This document shows, piece by piece, positions 35,220-44,076 of a stretch of 64,000 bases of DNA. Below the pieces are notes generated by a model. The model was not told the origin of the DNA, made no database searches, and worked only from the letters and a program-made list of their open reading frames with translations. How positions within the stretch are numbered: the stretch's first letter is position 1; each line of letters starts with the position of its first letter. The stretch is from an uncultured Gammaproteobacteria bacterium. Its GTDB lineage: Bacteria; Pseudomonadota; Gammaproteobacteria; Eutrophobiales; Eutrophobiaceae. The translations under genes and the position numbers were made by a program. The DNA lies in the NCBI GenBank assembly GCA_951812995.1, contig CATOTD010000008.1, positions 39,653 to 103,652 on the forward strand, written 5' to 3'.

Positions 35220-35804
35220 TTATCTCACGCCTTTAAGAAAGTTTGACAACAGTTCATGGCCGTAGGCGGTCAAGATTGATTCGGGGTGAAATTGCACGCC
35301 GGAAATCGTTAAATCCTTATGACGCACGCCCATGATTTCATCTATATCGCCCGCTTGCGTTTGTGTCCATGCGGTGATTTCAAGACAATCGGGCACGGAT
35401 TCTTTGTCGATGACGAGCGAATGATAACGTGTTGCCGTGTAGGGATTTTCAAGGCCTTTGAAGATGTCGGTATTGTTATGGTAGATGTTTGATGTTTTGC
35501 CGTGCATGATATTACGCGCATGCACAATGCTTGCGCCAAACGCTTGCCCGATGCTTTGGTGACCAAGACAAACGCCTAATATTGGCATTTGCCCCTTAAA
35601 TTTATTGATAATATCAATGGATATGCCCGCTTCATTTGGCGTACAAGGGCCTGGAGAAATAACAATATACGCCGGTGCCAGTGACGCTATCTTGGCAAGC
35701 GTTATTTTATCATTGCGATAGACGTGTACATCCTGCCCAAGTTCAGCAAAATATTGAACCAGGTTATAGGTAAAGGAATCGTAATTGTCGATCATTAATA
35801 ACAT
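35220..35804 (-). CDS. trpG: Anthranilate synthase component II (glutamine amidotransferase)
   Basis: Supplies ammonia from glutamine to TrpE (or, in an amphibolic role, to PabB). The 194-residue class I amidotransferase has catalytic Cys79 in [14 protein letters not shown] and the His-Glu pair in GVQFHPESI. It starts 12 bases after the trpE stop. Confidence 0.94.
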   Translation of the reverse strand: MLLMIDNYDSFTYNLVQYFAELGQDVHVYRNDKITLAKIASLAPAYIVISPGPCTPNEAGISIDIINKFKGQMPILGVCLGHQSIGQAFGASIVHARNIMHGKTSNIYHNNTDIFKGLENPYTATRYHSLVIDKESVPDCLEITAWTQTQAGDIDEIMGVRHKDLTISGVQFHPESILTAYGHELLSNFLKGVR

Positions 35805-35816
35805 CGTGTTATTTTA

Positions 35817-37307
35817 TCAGATCACGCCTTTCTTCAAGCCCTTTTCCGCCAGACTAGCGGCACTGAAAATCGCGCGGCCTTTATTCATTGTTTCGTCCCA
35901 TTCATTTTCAGGTATCGAGTCGGCGACAATGCCGGCGCCGACCTGTATATGTAAAGTCTTATCTTTAATCACCGCAGTACGTATGGCGATGGCGGTATCC
36001 ATATTACCATTCCAGGCCAAATATCCGACCGCGCCAGAATAGATACCGCGTTTTACAGGCTCCAATTCATCGATAATCTCCATCGCCCGGATCTTTGGTG
36101 CGCCAGAAACCGTGCCGGCCGGGAAGGTGGCGCGTAATACGTCGATGGCGCTCATGTCGGCTTTTAGTTTTCCAGTGACGTTAGAGACTATGTGCATGAC
36201 ATGCGAATAATGTTCAACAGTCATCTTGTCCGTGAGGGTCACAGAGCCTTTGCTGGCAACCCGCCCGACATCATTGCGACCGAGATCAATCAACATTAAA
36301 TGTTCAGCCAGCTCCTTTGGATCTTGCAACAGATCTTGCTCCAGCGTCCGATCTTCCGCTTCCGTTTTTCCGCGCGGGCGCGTACCAGCAAGCGGCCTTA
36401 CAGTGACGACATCATCTTCTAGTCTGACTAATATTTCTGGCGAGGAGCCGACGATCTGAAAATCATCCAGATTAAGAAAATACATATAGGGCGAAGGATT
36501 AAGACATCGCAATGCGCGATAGAGGTTAATGGGTGCGGCCGCAAACGGGATAGACAACCGTTGCGAAAGCACGACCTGCATGACATCACCAGCAACGATA
36601 TATTGTTTTATCCTGTCAACAGCCGCTTCATAACCAGCTTGCGTGAAACCTGAAACAAAATCGTCTTCATTGACCGTGCGCACACCATGCGTTTTTGGTT
36701 TAGCAATCTGTTTATTGAGCAACGTCTCTACCAGTTCATCAAGTCGTTGCTGCGCATTTGAAAATGCGTCTTTATGGCCTGGATCAGCATGCACAATGAT
36801 AAATAATTTGCCGCCGAGATTATCAAACACGACGACCTCATCAGACACCATGAGTAACATATCAGGCGATGCAATGGGATCGTCCTTCTCATGTTTCTGC
36901 AAACGCGGCTCAATATAGCGAATTGTTTCATAACCGAAATAACCGACCAGCCCACCATTGAAACGAGGTAGATTTTCGAGCTCCGCAATCTTGCAGGTTT
37001 TTTGTATGCGTTCGATTTCAGCTAATGGATCGTCAACCGTATAGGTTGTAGTAGTAGTCCCGTTTTCCGTAATCGTTATATGATTGCCAGCAACCGTAAT
37101 AATCTTTTTAGCGGGCAAGCCTATTATGGAATAACGACCCCATTTTTCGCCGCCTTGCACTGACTCGAATAGATAAGAATAGGGCTCAGTACACAGTTTC
37201 ATATAAGTGCTAAGTGGTGTATCAAGATCGGCCAATACTTCGCGCATCAAAGGAATACGGTTGTAGCCTTGGGCTGCGAGTTGATTGAAATCGGTTTCGT
37301 TAATCAT
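35817..37307 (-). CDS. trpE: Anthranilate synthase component I
   Basis: Makes anthranilate from chorismate with TrpG. I chose the ATG at 37307 ([20 protein letters not shown]), giving 496 residues, which agrees with family starts; an upstream ATG at 37346 would add 13 residues with no support. The chorismate-binding core shows [42 protein letters not shown] and [20 protein letters not shown]. No leader peptide with clustered Trp codons was seen in the 190 bp upstream, so attenuation is not evident. Confidence 0.94.
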   Translation of the reverse strand: MINETDFNQLAAQGYNRIPLMREVLADLDTPLSTYMKLCTEPYSYLFESVQGGEKWGRYSIIGLPAKKIITVAGNHITITENGTTTTTYTVDDPLAEIERIQKTCKIAELENLPRFNGGLVGYFGYETIRYIEPRLQKHEKDDPIASPDMLLMVSDEVVVFDNLGGKLFIIVHADPGHKDAFSNAQQRLDELVETLLNKQIAKPKTHGVRTVNEDDFVSGFTQAGYEAAVDRIKQYIVAGDVMQVVLSQRLSIPFAAAPINLYRALRCLNPSPYMYFLNLDDFQIVGSSPEILVRLEDDVVTVRPLAGTRPRGKTEAEDRTLEQDLLQDPKELAEHLMLIDLGRNDVGRVASKGSVTLTDKMTVEHYSHVMHIVSNVTGKLKADMSAIDVLRATFPAGTVSGAPKIRAMEIIDELEPVKRGIYSGAVGYLAWNGNMDTAIAIRTAVIKDKTLHIQVGAGIVADSIPENEWDETMNKGRAIFSAASLAEKGLKKGVI

Positions 37308-37481
37308 GTGATGCCAGGACTTCGGTAATAACGTGCATCGACGCATGCGCGGTTTTGATCATGGGCGGCTAATTCAGACAATCTGTGCTGATATTTTGAT
37401 GAACATACGAATATGGGGCGGCAAAGCATGAAGATGCGATGTTATCCTAAATCCAGCTATTTGCCTTGTTTATTTACCCTT

Positions 37482-37523
37482 GTTTATTTATCTGGGTTTA
37501 TTTATCTGGGTTTATTTACTTGG
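37482..37523 (+). repeat. 14-bp tandem repeat over the rpe stop codon
   Basis: Three units of GTTTATTTATCTGG lie at 37482, 37496 and 37510, the last with two changes. A further diverged unit may precede them. The rpe stop (TAA, 37502-37504) lies in the middle unit, so a change in copy number would alter or move the protein end. Confidence 0.75.
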
Positions 37524-38182
37524 GATAGTTGTTCTCGCAGTTTTTCAATCGTCATCTGATAATCGTTGCTGCCAAAAATAGCCGAGCCAGCAACAAACGT
37601 ATCTGCGCCTGCTGTTGCAATGTCACCAATATTATCGACCTTAACACCGCCGTCAATTTCAAGTCGGATAGCGTTACCCGCGTTATCGATCAATTTTCTG
37701 GCGGTTTTGAGTTTTTCCAACGCTGCACTAATAAAAGATTGCCCGCCAAAACCAGGATTAACCGACATCAACAAGATCATGTCCACCTTGTCGATAACAT
37801 ATTCAAGCACATCCAGGGGCGTGGCCGGGTTAAATACCAGGCCGGATTGGCAACCGTTATCACGAATTAATTGCAAACTTCGATCCACATGCTCCGATGC
37901 CTCGGGGTGGAAGGTGATATAGCTGGCACCAGCGGTCGCAAAATCAGGAATGATGCGATCGACTGGTTTAACCATTAAATGTACATCTAATGGTGCCTTG
38001 ATGCCAAAATCACGCAATGCCTTGACCACCACCGGGCCAAAGGTCAAGTTGGGGACATAGTGGTTATCCATAACATCAACATGGATAAAATCAGCACCTG
38101 CTGCCAATACCGCCGCGGCCTCTTCACCGAGCCGAGCCATATCCGCAGACAGGATTGATGGTGCGATTACATAATTTGCCAT
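37502..38182 (-). CDS. rpe: Ribulose-phosphate 3-epimerase
   Basis: Interconverts ribulose 5-phosphate and xylulose 5-phosphate in the pentose phosphate and Calvin cycles. The 226-residue TIM barrel shows [46 protein letters not shown] and EIDGGV. It lies upstream of trpE as in many gammaproteobacteria, but the usual gph phosphatase gene between them is missing. The last residues and stop are within a 14-bp tandem repeat. Confidence 0.95.
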   Translation of the reverse strand: MANYVIAPSILSADMARLGEEAAAVLAAGADFIHVDVMDNHYVPNLTFGPVVVKALRDFGIKAPLDVHLMVKPVDRIIPDFATAGASYITFHPEASEHVDRSLQLIRDNGCQSGLVFNPATPLDVLEYVIDKVDMILLMSVNPGFGGQSFISAALEKLKTARKLIDNAGNAIRLEIDGGVKVDNIGDIATAGADTFVAGSAIFGSNDYQMTIEKLREQLSQVNKPR

Positions 38183-38553
38183 AAAAGATTTACTATAAAA
38201 GCTGATTAAACGCCGTATAAAGCTTACCTGATCAACCCAACCTGCGCCACTGTCTAAGCCATGATCGGATGCGCTTGTTGCCTAATAGTCAAAGGGGTTA
38301 TAGCGATTGCAGGACATATCGTTCAATACAAATGTGCTTTTTTATTGGCTACCTAGAGGCGTGCTGCCGACCTTTGTCGATAGTGTCGGCGAGGTCTTAA
38401 CAGACGGGCTTTAGCGACACTGGCTGAACGTGTAATAGTGATTGTTTATGCAATCATTGTTATGATTGTGCGTTCGTCAAAGCGGATAAGGGCATGCTAT
38501 CATTGCCCATATACGATACGTTTTATTAAAGCATAATTTTAAGGAGAGATGCC
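38183..38553. other. Divergent intergenic region rpe / SPFH gene
   Basis: No gene was found in 371 bp. Three possible stems are visible: GCCGAC/GTCGGC around TTTGTCGATAGT near 38370-38395, TGATTG/CAATCA around TTTATG near 38438-38460, and GGGCA/TGCCC near 38490-38510. The region ends with an AAGGAGAG ribosome site for the SPFH gene. Promoters for both divergent genes must lie here. Confidence 0.4.
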
Positions 38554-39462
38554 ATGACTGAGTTTATTTTCGTTGTTCTTGTTTTTTCAATCGTGTTAAT
38601 TATCAAGGGCGTGATCACTGTCACGCAAGGTAACGAGTATACCGTTGAACGGTTTGGTGAATATAAACGCACATTGGCCCCGGGCTTACATATCATCGTG
38701 CCGTTCTTCGATAAAATCGGTGCCAAGATGAATATGATGGAGACGGTAGTTGATGTTCCCTCGCAAGAAGTCATCACCAAGGATAACGCCATGGTGCGGG
38801 TTGATGGGGTGGTGTTTTATCAGGTGTTGAATGCGGCACAGGCCGCCTATGAGGTTAATAACCTTACGCGCGCTATCCTCAACCTGACCATGACTAATAT
38901 CCGTACCGTCATGGGTTCAATGGACCTCGATGAACTACTCTCACAACGCGACACCATCAACGCACAATTACTACAGGTGGTTGACGAGGCCACTAGCCCT
39001 TGGGGAATTAAGGTGACACGCATCGAGATAAAAGACATCTCGCCACCAAAGGACTTGGTTGATTCAATGGCAAGACAGATGAAAGCAGAGCGTGAAAAGC
39101 GTGCCAATATTCTTGAGGCGGAGGGATTTAAGCAAGCTGAGATTCTAAAGGCTGATGGCGAAAAAAGAGCGACTATTCTTGAAGCAGAAGGCCGCAAAGA
39201 ATCGGCTTTTCGTGATGCGGAGGCAAGAGAACGTCTAGCCGAGGCCGAAGCCAAGGCGACAACCGATGTTTCCACTGCCATCGCCTCAGGAGACGTACAA
39301 GCAGTCAACTATTTCGTTGCCACAAAATATGTTGAGGCATTAAAAGACATCGCCTCGGCACCCAATCAAAAGGTTATTCTGATACCTCTGGAAGCGGGTA
39401 ACGTTATTGGTTCTATCGCTGGAATCACAGAAATAGCCAAAGCGACTTTTGGCAAAGATTAA
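38554..39462 (+). CDS. SPFH/stomatin-family membrane protein (QmcA-like)
   Basis: A 302-residue protein: an N-terminal membrane helix (about 3-22), an SPFH domain (about 22-190; [29 protein letters not shown]-type core) and a coiled-coil tail rich in Ala/Glu/Lys ([19 protein letters not shown]). It is likely to form membrane-microdomain scaffolds and to regulate membrane proteases. It pairs with the downstream NfeD-like gene, a classic two-gene arrangement, across 35 bp. Confidence 0.9.
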   Translation: MTEFIFVVLVFSIVLIIKGVITVTQGNEYTVERFGEYKRTLAPGLHIIVPFFDKIGAKMNMMETVVDVPSQEVITKDNAMVRVDGVVFYQVLNAAQAAYEVNNLTRAILNLTMTNIRTVMGSMDLDELLSQRDTINAQLLQVVDEATSPWGIKVTRIEIKDISPPKDLVDSMARQMKAEREKRANILEAEGFKQAEILKADGEKRATILEAEGRKESAFRDAEARERLAEAEAKATTDVSTAIASGDVQAVNYFVATKYVEALKDIASAPNQKVILIPLEAGNVIGSIAGITEIAKATFGKD

Positions 39463-39497
39463 AGGCCATACCAACGATAAAATGTAAGGAGACGCTT

Positions 39498-39956
39498 ATG
39501 GAATGGTTAGATCAGATTGAATTTTGGCATTGGTTGATTATAGCTGTCGTGATGGTCATCATAGAAATAGTGTTGCCCGCGGCCTATTTTTTGTGGATGG
39601 GTATTGCCGCCTTTGTTATCGGTTTATTGTTATATGCCGCACCAGGCATTCCAGCGTTGATTCAAGTCATTGTCTTTGGTGCGTTATCAGTGGTAGCCGT
39701 ATTTTTGTATAAACGACATCAGAGAAACAATCCATATAAAAAAGATCAGCCCAATCTAAATCGGCGTGGAGAGCAGTATATTGGCCGTAGTTTTACACTG
39801 GAAGAAGCAATCGTGAATGGCGTTGGTAAAATCAGAGTTGATGATTCAACCTGGAAGGTGAAAGGCATCGATATGCCAGCCGGCGTGAAGGTACGGGTCA
39901 TAAGTGTAGACGGTACAATATTTAATATTGAACCAGACACGCCGCTTTCTGAATAA
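39498..39956 (+). CDS. NfeD-like membrane protein
   Basis: A 152-residue partner of the SPFH protein. Two or three membrane helices (about 12-33, 34-50 and 53-69) are followed by an OB-fold domain (GEQYIGRSFTLEEAIVNGVG, then VDDSTWKVKG). NfeD short forms act with stomatins or flotillins in membrane organisation. The ribosome site is TAAGGAG at 39484-39490. Confidence 0.9.
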   Translation: MEWLDQIEFWHWLIIAVVMVIIEIVLPAAYFLWMGIAAFVIGLLLYAAPGIPALIQVIVFGALSVVAVFLYKRHQRNNPYKKDQPNLNRRGEQYIGRSFTLEEAIVNGVGKIRVDDSTWKVKGIDMPAGVKVRVISVDGTIFNIEPDTPLSE

Positions 39957-40001
39957 TATTTAATTGCGTGGGCTTGCTGAGTGTTGGGCCGAATGTTGAG
40001 C

Positions 40002-41051
40002 CTAGTGTTGAGCCAGCGCCCAGGCAACATGTTCACGCACCATGGCGGAGGGATCATTTTCGCGTGTTCTTAACGCACGCATTATTGCTGTGGTAGTCGG
40101 TGCATTGCCTAAACCCACGGCGATATTTCTTGACCAGCATTCATAACCAATCCGCCTGATGGCAGAGCCTTCTGTGTTGCTTAGGAAATCGGCTTCTGTC
40201 CAGGCAAATAAATCAATCAACGTGGGCGCATCCAGCCCGTTGCGTACACGATAATCATCTTCTTCAGTCTGCCTGGCAAACTTGTTCCATGGACATATTA
40301 ATTGACAATCATCACAGCCATAAACGCGATTACCGATCATCTTGCGAAATTCTTCAGGGATAGTGCTACGCAATTCTATTGTTAAATATGAAATACAACG
40401 CCGGGCATCAACCTGCATCGGGCCTACAATAGCCTGTGTTGGACAAATATCGATACAGGCCTCGCAACTGCCGCAATGCTGTTCGGTAAACGGTTTATCA
40501 AGTGCCAACGGCAGATCGGTGTAAATCTCACCCAGAAAAAACCATGAGCCTGCCTTGGGATTGATGAGATTGCTGTGTTTCCCTATCCAGCCCAATCCTG
40601 CATTTCTTGCCAACGCCTTTTCCAATACAGGCGCACTATCGACAAAACAACGGTAACCAAACTTGCCATAGTGTTCTTCAATTTTAGCGGCCAGTTTCTG
40701 CAAGCGATGACGCATGAGCTTATGGTAATCACGGCCCATGGCATAGCGCGATATATAAGCCAGTTTATGATCGTGCAACACTTGCGCTGGATGTTGACTA
40801 GAGGGCGGCAAGTAATCCATTCTCACTGAAATAACACTGACTGTGCCTGGCACCAGATCCCCTGGACGGCTACGTTTTGTGCCATGTTGCCGCATATATG
40901 CCATCTCACCATGATAGCCTTGCGCTAACCAATTGATTAAATAGGCCTCATCTTCGGCAAGTTCAGTTGCGGTAATGCCGACTTGTTGAAAGCCTAGTTC
41001 CGCTCCCCAGGATTTGATATATCTGGATAATTCAAGTTTATCCATGCGCAT
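40002..41051 (-). CDS. queG: Epoxyqueuosine reductase
   Basis: A cobalamin-dependent enzyme that reduces epoxyqueuosine to queuosine in tRNA (position 34 of GUN anticodons). The protein has 349 residues (or 347 from the second Met). Two [4Fe-4S] ferredoxin-type motifs are present: CGSCEACIDICPTQAI (near 192-207) and CDDCQLICPWN (near 242-252). The C-terminal HEAT-like part (IMRALRTRENDPSAMVREHV) matches the family. Confidence 0.94.
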   Translation of the reverse strand: MRMDKLELSRYIKSWGAELGFQQVGITATELAEDEAYLINWLAQGYHGEMAYMRQHGTKRSRPGDLVPGTVSVISVRMDYLPPSSQHPAQVLHDHKLAYISRYAMGRDYHKLMRHRLQKLAAKIEEHYGKFGYRCFVDSAPVLEKALARNAGLGWIGKHSNLINPKAGSWFFLGEIYTDLPLALDKPFTEQHCGSCEACIDICPTQAIVGPMQVDARRCISYLTIELRSTIPEEFRKMIGNRVYGCDDCQLICPWNKFARQTEEDDYRVRNGLDAPTLIDLFAWTEADFLSNTEGSAIRRIGYECWSRNIAVGLGNAPTTTAIMRALRTRENDPSAMVREHVAWALAQH

Positions 41052-41178
41052 ACTTAAAAAATTGGCCGTTTAATTATTGCAGTGTATTAAGTGTGTTACT
41101 TGCTATCGCTGTAAGCTCGCCGATTGAGTAAGATATCGTTATGATAGTCAACAACATTAAACAACGATAGAGATAAAT

Positions 41179-42255
41179 ATGTTTGAGTTTCTCAGTGCCT
41201 GGTACCGACGCTATTTCACTGATCCGCAAGCGGCCTTACTGGTAGTCTTGTTAGTCCTCAGTGCCGCTATCTTGCTGACCATGGGCAAAATGTTGGCACC
41301 ACTGCTGGCAGCATTGGTCATTGCCTATTTACTTGAAGGCGGTGTTGCAAAACTGGCACACCATGGCCTGCAACGCACTTGGGCGGTTAATCTGATTTAT
41401 CTCTTGTTTATCGCCTTCATGATATTCAGCCTCTTTGGCTTGATCCCACTATTATCCAGGCAGGCAAGTCAATTTTTTCAAGAAGTACCCGACATGATAA
41501 ATAACGGACAAGAACTATTACTCCGCCTACCGGGACAGTATCCCGAATTTATTTCAGAAGACTATATCAGCCAACTCATCCTCACGATTCGACAGGGTCT
41601 TAACGAGCTTGGGCGTAATGTATTGTCGCTGTCTGTTGCCTCAATTCCGGCGATTATTACCGTGCTTGTTTATCTGATATTGGTGCCTTTGATGATATTT
41701 TTTTTCCTTAAAGATAAGTCCATCATCATCTCCTGGCTAGGGCGGTTTCTGCCCAAAGAAAGACAGTTACTCAATGAGATATGGATAGAGATGGATGCCC
41801 AGATCGGTAATTATGTGCGGGGTAAGTTTAACGAGATCATTATCGTTGGTGGGACTGCCTATATGGCATTTGTTTTATTTGGGTTAAATTATGCGCCCTT
41901 GTTGGGGTTGATAGTGGGGTTGTCGGTCTTGATCCCCTATATCGGTGCGGCGGTTGTCACGTTGCCAGTTATCGTTGTCGCTTATTTTCAATGGGGCGTA
42001 AACCCGGATTTTGTTTGGTTAATGATTATCTATGCCATTATTCAGTTTTTAGATGGCAATGTTTTAGTGCCGATACTCTTTTCAGAAGCCGTTAATTTGC
42101 ATCCCATTGCGATCATAGTCGCAATATTGGTGTTTGGGGGTTTATGGGGGTTCTGGGGGGTGTTCTTTGCTATTCCATTGGCGACTTTGGTAAAGGCTTT
42201 AATCAATGTCTGGCCAACGTATGAGGACGACCCAAAGTTAGAGGCACCGGTTTAG
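41179..42255 (+). CDS. AI-2E/PerM-family permease
   Basis: A 358-residue integral membrane protein with about eight helices: paired helices near 20-52 and 70-95, a soluble loop (about 100-150), then helices from about 150 onward. The conserved family region is around NYVRGKFNEIIIVGG, LIPYIGAAVVTLPV and FLDGNVLVPILFSEAVNLHP. The family was named for autoinducer-2 export, but many members are ion or small-molecule transporters of unknown substrate; the short PerM form next to house-keeping genes is typical. Confidence 0.88.
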   Translation: MFEFLSAWYRRYFTDPQAALLVVLLVLSAAILLTMGKMLAPLLAALVIAYLLEGGVAKLAHHGLQRTWAVNLIYLLFIAFMIFSLFGLIPLLSRQASQFFQEVPDMINNGQELLLRLPGQYPEFISEDYISQLILTIRQGLNELGRNVLSLSVASIPAIITVLVYLILVPLMIFFFLKDKSIIISWLGRFLPKERQLLNEIWIEMDAQIGNYVRGKFNEIIIVGGTAYMAFVLFGLNYAPLLGLIVGLSVLIPYIGAAVVTLPVIVVAYFQWGVNPDFVWLMIIYAIIQFLDGNVLVPILFSEAVNLHPIAIIVAILVFGGLWGFWGVFFAIPLATLVKALINVWPTYEDDPKLEAPV

Positions 42256-42285
42256 AACTGAAGCGGGGTCGCAGATAACCGGAGA

Positions 42286-42313
42286 CCTTTGCACTAAAGT
42301 GGTACTTACCTGG
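42286..42313 (+). repeat. Conserved leader before pentamer array 5
   Basis: CCTTTGCACTAAAGTGG followed by TACTTACCTGG. The same element occurs at 49848-49875 and, with changes, at 62340-62366, each time directly before a pentamer array. It contains the inverted repeat CACT-AA-AGTG. Confidence 0.75.
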
Positions 42314-42425
42314 CTTGACTCACACCCGACCCGGCCCGACTCATCTCAACCACACCACGTCCGACTCAACCCAGCCCGACCTCGCTTGACCTTACTCAAC
42401 CCGACCACATCCGACTCATCTCGAC
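42313..42425 (+). repeat. Pentamer repeat array 5
   Basis: About 110 bp of RACYC units (CGACC, CGGCC, CGACT, CATCT, CAACC) between the convergent permease and hsdM genes, C-rich on the plus strand. Confidence 0.8.
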
Positions 42426-42456
42426 GGTCTTTGTTATCACACCAGCGGGCAGACTT

Positions 42457-44076
42457 TTAAGGTAGGCGCGGCAAATTCAGCTCCTTAAGAAACGCATTAT
42501 GTTTGCAGGTTGCATCCTGAATAGTCTTCTCTAAATTAACTAAATGAATGTTTACAGCCTGCAAATCAACCTTCTCCTCGGGCTTTGCGGTACTCACATA
42601 TCTTGAAATATTCAGGTTGAAGTCATTCTTTTCAATTTCTTTTATTGATACACGGCGGGCGTAACGCTCCTCTTCCTTACGGTATTGGTAGGTATCAACA
42701 ATCTTGTCAATATGTTCCGACAATAGGCGGTTTTGACGTTTGCCTTTTTCAAAATGTTCTTCATCACTGGCGTTAATAAACAGCACATCATCTGGTTTCT
42801 TGCACCTTTTCAACACAAGAATACAGACCGGAATACCGGTGGAGAAAAATAGATTGGCAGGCAGGCCAATTACCGTATCAATATGGTCGTCTTGCAAAAG
42901 TTTAGTGCGTATACGGGCTTCTGCACCACCACGAAACAACACACCATGGGGCAAAATAATCGCCATCGTGCCTTCATCCCCTAAAAAGTGAAAACCATGC
43001 AACAAAAAGGCAAAGTCTGCTGCCGACTTAGGTGCCAGGCCATAGCTTTTAAAGCGAAAATCTTCGCCTAGCACCTCGGTTGGCTCCCACCGATAACTAA
43101 AGGGTGGATTGGCCACCACCGCATCATATTGCAGTTTTTTCGCGGGATTCATTTCCTTGAGTACATCCCAGTCATTCAGTAAAGAATCCCCATGATGAAT
43201 TTCAAATTCGGAATCTTTGAGACCGTGCAAGAGCATATTCATGCGGGCAAGGTTATAAGTGGTGATATTCTTTTCTTGCCCGTAGATTTTGCCAACACTG
43301 CCGCCTGTTTCTTTCAGTTTATTACGCACATTCAACAACAAAGAGCCAGAGCCGCAAGCGAAATCCAAAACGTTATTGAGCTTTTTCTTCTTGCCTGTAG
43401 CAGGTTCCTGACTATCTAGTGTGACGATTTCAGACAATATGGTCGAGATTTGTTGCGGCGTATAAAACTCACCAGCCTTTTTACCAGATCCGGCAGCAAA
43501 TTGGCCAATCAAATACTCATAGGCATCACCAAGGGTGTCGCTATCGGTTGAAAACCCGGCAATCCCTTCGGCGATTTTCGATATAATGTCGCAGAGTTTG
43601 GTATTGCGATCGCCGTAGTCCTTGCCCAGCTTTTCAGAATTGAGATTAATCTCTGAGAACAAGCCCTGAAAACTGTTTTCAAAGGATTCGTTTTCGATAT
43701 ATTTAAAACCCTGCTGCAAGGTATCCAGCAAACCATTGTCGTGTATTCTGGCAAGCTCTGCGATACTGCTCCACAAGTGCGCTGGTTCAATCACATAATG
43801 CACTTTACGGCGCATTTGTTTTTCAAAGGCAGGTACATCTTTTGGGTTTTGTTTATACCACGCACTTAATGGGGCGCGTTGATCACCTTCGGCAAGCGTT
43901 GGATAATCTGCACCAAGCTCTTTTTTCACTAAGACCTCGTAATTATCAGACAGATAGCGCAAGAACAGGAAGGACAAAATATAATCGCGAAAATCATCGG
44001 CATTCATCGCACCGCGCAATTTGTCGGCAATATCCCATAGAGTTTTACCTAACTCGTTTAATTGTTCTTCTGTCAT
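42457..44076 (-). CDS. hsdM: Type I restriction-modification methyltransferase subunit
   Basis: The N6-adenine methyltransferase subunit of a type I system. The 539-residue protein has an N-terminal HsdM helical domain (residues about 5-150), the SAM-binding motif FACGSGSLL near 238 and the catalytic NPPF near 322-325. Its ATG overlaps the stop of the upstream ATPase gene (ATGA), so it is translated as the last gene of hsdR-hsdS-ATPase-hsdM. An hsdM at the 3' end is unusual, because hsdM normally precedes hsdS. Confidence 0.93.
   Translation of the reverse strand: MTEEQLNELGKTLWDIADKLRGAMNADDFRDYILSFLFLRYLSDNYEVLVKKELGADYPTLAEGDQRAPLSAWYKQNPKDVPAFEKQMRRKVHYVIEPAHLWSSIAELARIHDNGLLDTLQQGFKYIENESFENSFQGLFSEINLNSEKLGKDYGDRNTKLCDIISKIAEGIAGFSTDSDTLGDAYEYLIGQFAAGSGKKAGEFYTPQQISTILSEIVTLDSQEPATGKKKKLNNVLDFACGSGSLLLNVRNKLKETGGSVGKIYGQEKNITTYNLARMNMLLHGLKDSEFEIHHGDSLLNDWDVLKEMNPAKKLQYDAVVANPPFSYRWEPTEVLGEDFRFKSYGLAPKSAADFAFLLHGFHFLGDEGTMAIILPHGVLFRGGAEARIRTKLLQDDHIDTVIGLPANLFFSTGIPVCILVLKRCKKPDDVLFINASDEEHFEKGKRQNRLLSEHIDKIVDTYQYRKEEERYARRVSIKEIEKNDFNLNISRYVSTAKPEEKVDLQAVNIHLVNLEKTIQDATCKHNAFLKELNLPRLP

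Noticed and set aside
37308..37501. trp attenuator upstream of trpE
   Set aside because: No short frame with adjacent Trp codons and no terminator-like stem with a T run were found; the upstream in-frame extension holds a single Trp.
42313..42425. Pentamer arrays as CRISPR arrays
   Set aside because: There is no constant repeat separated by unique spacers, and no cas genes are in the window; the unit is 5 bp.
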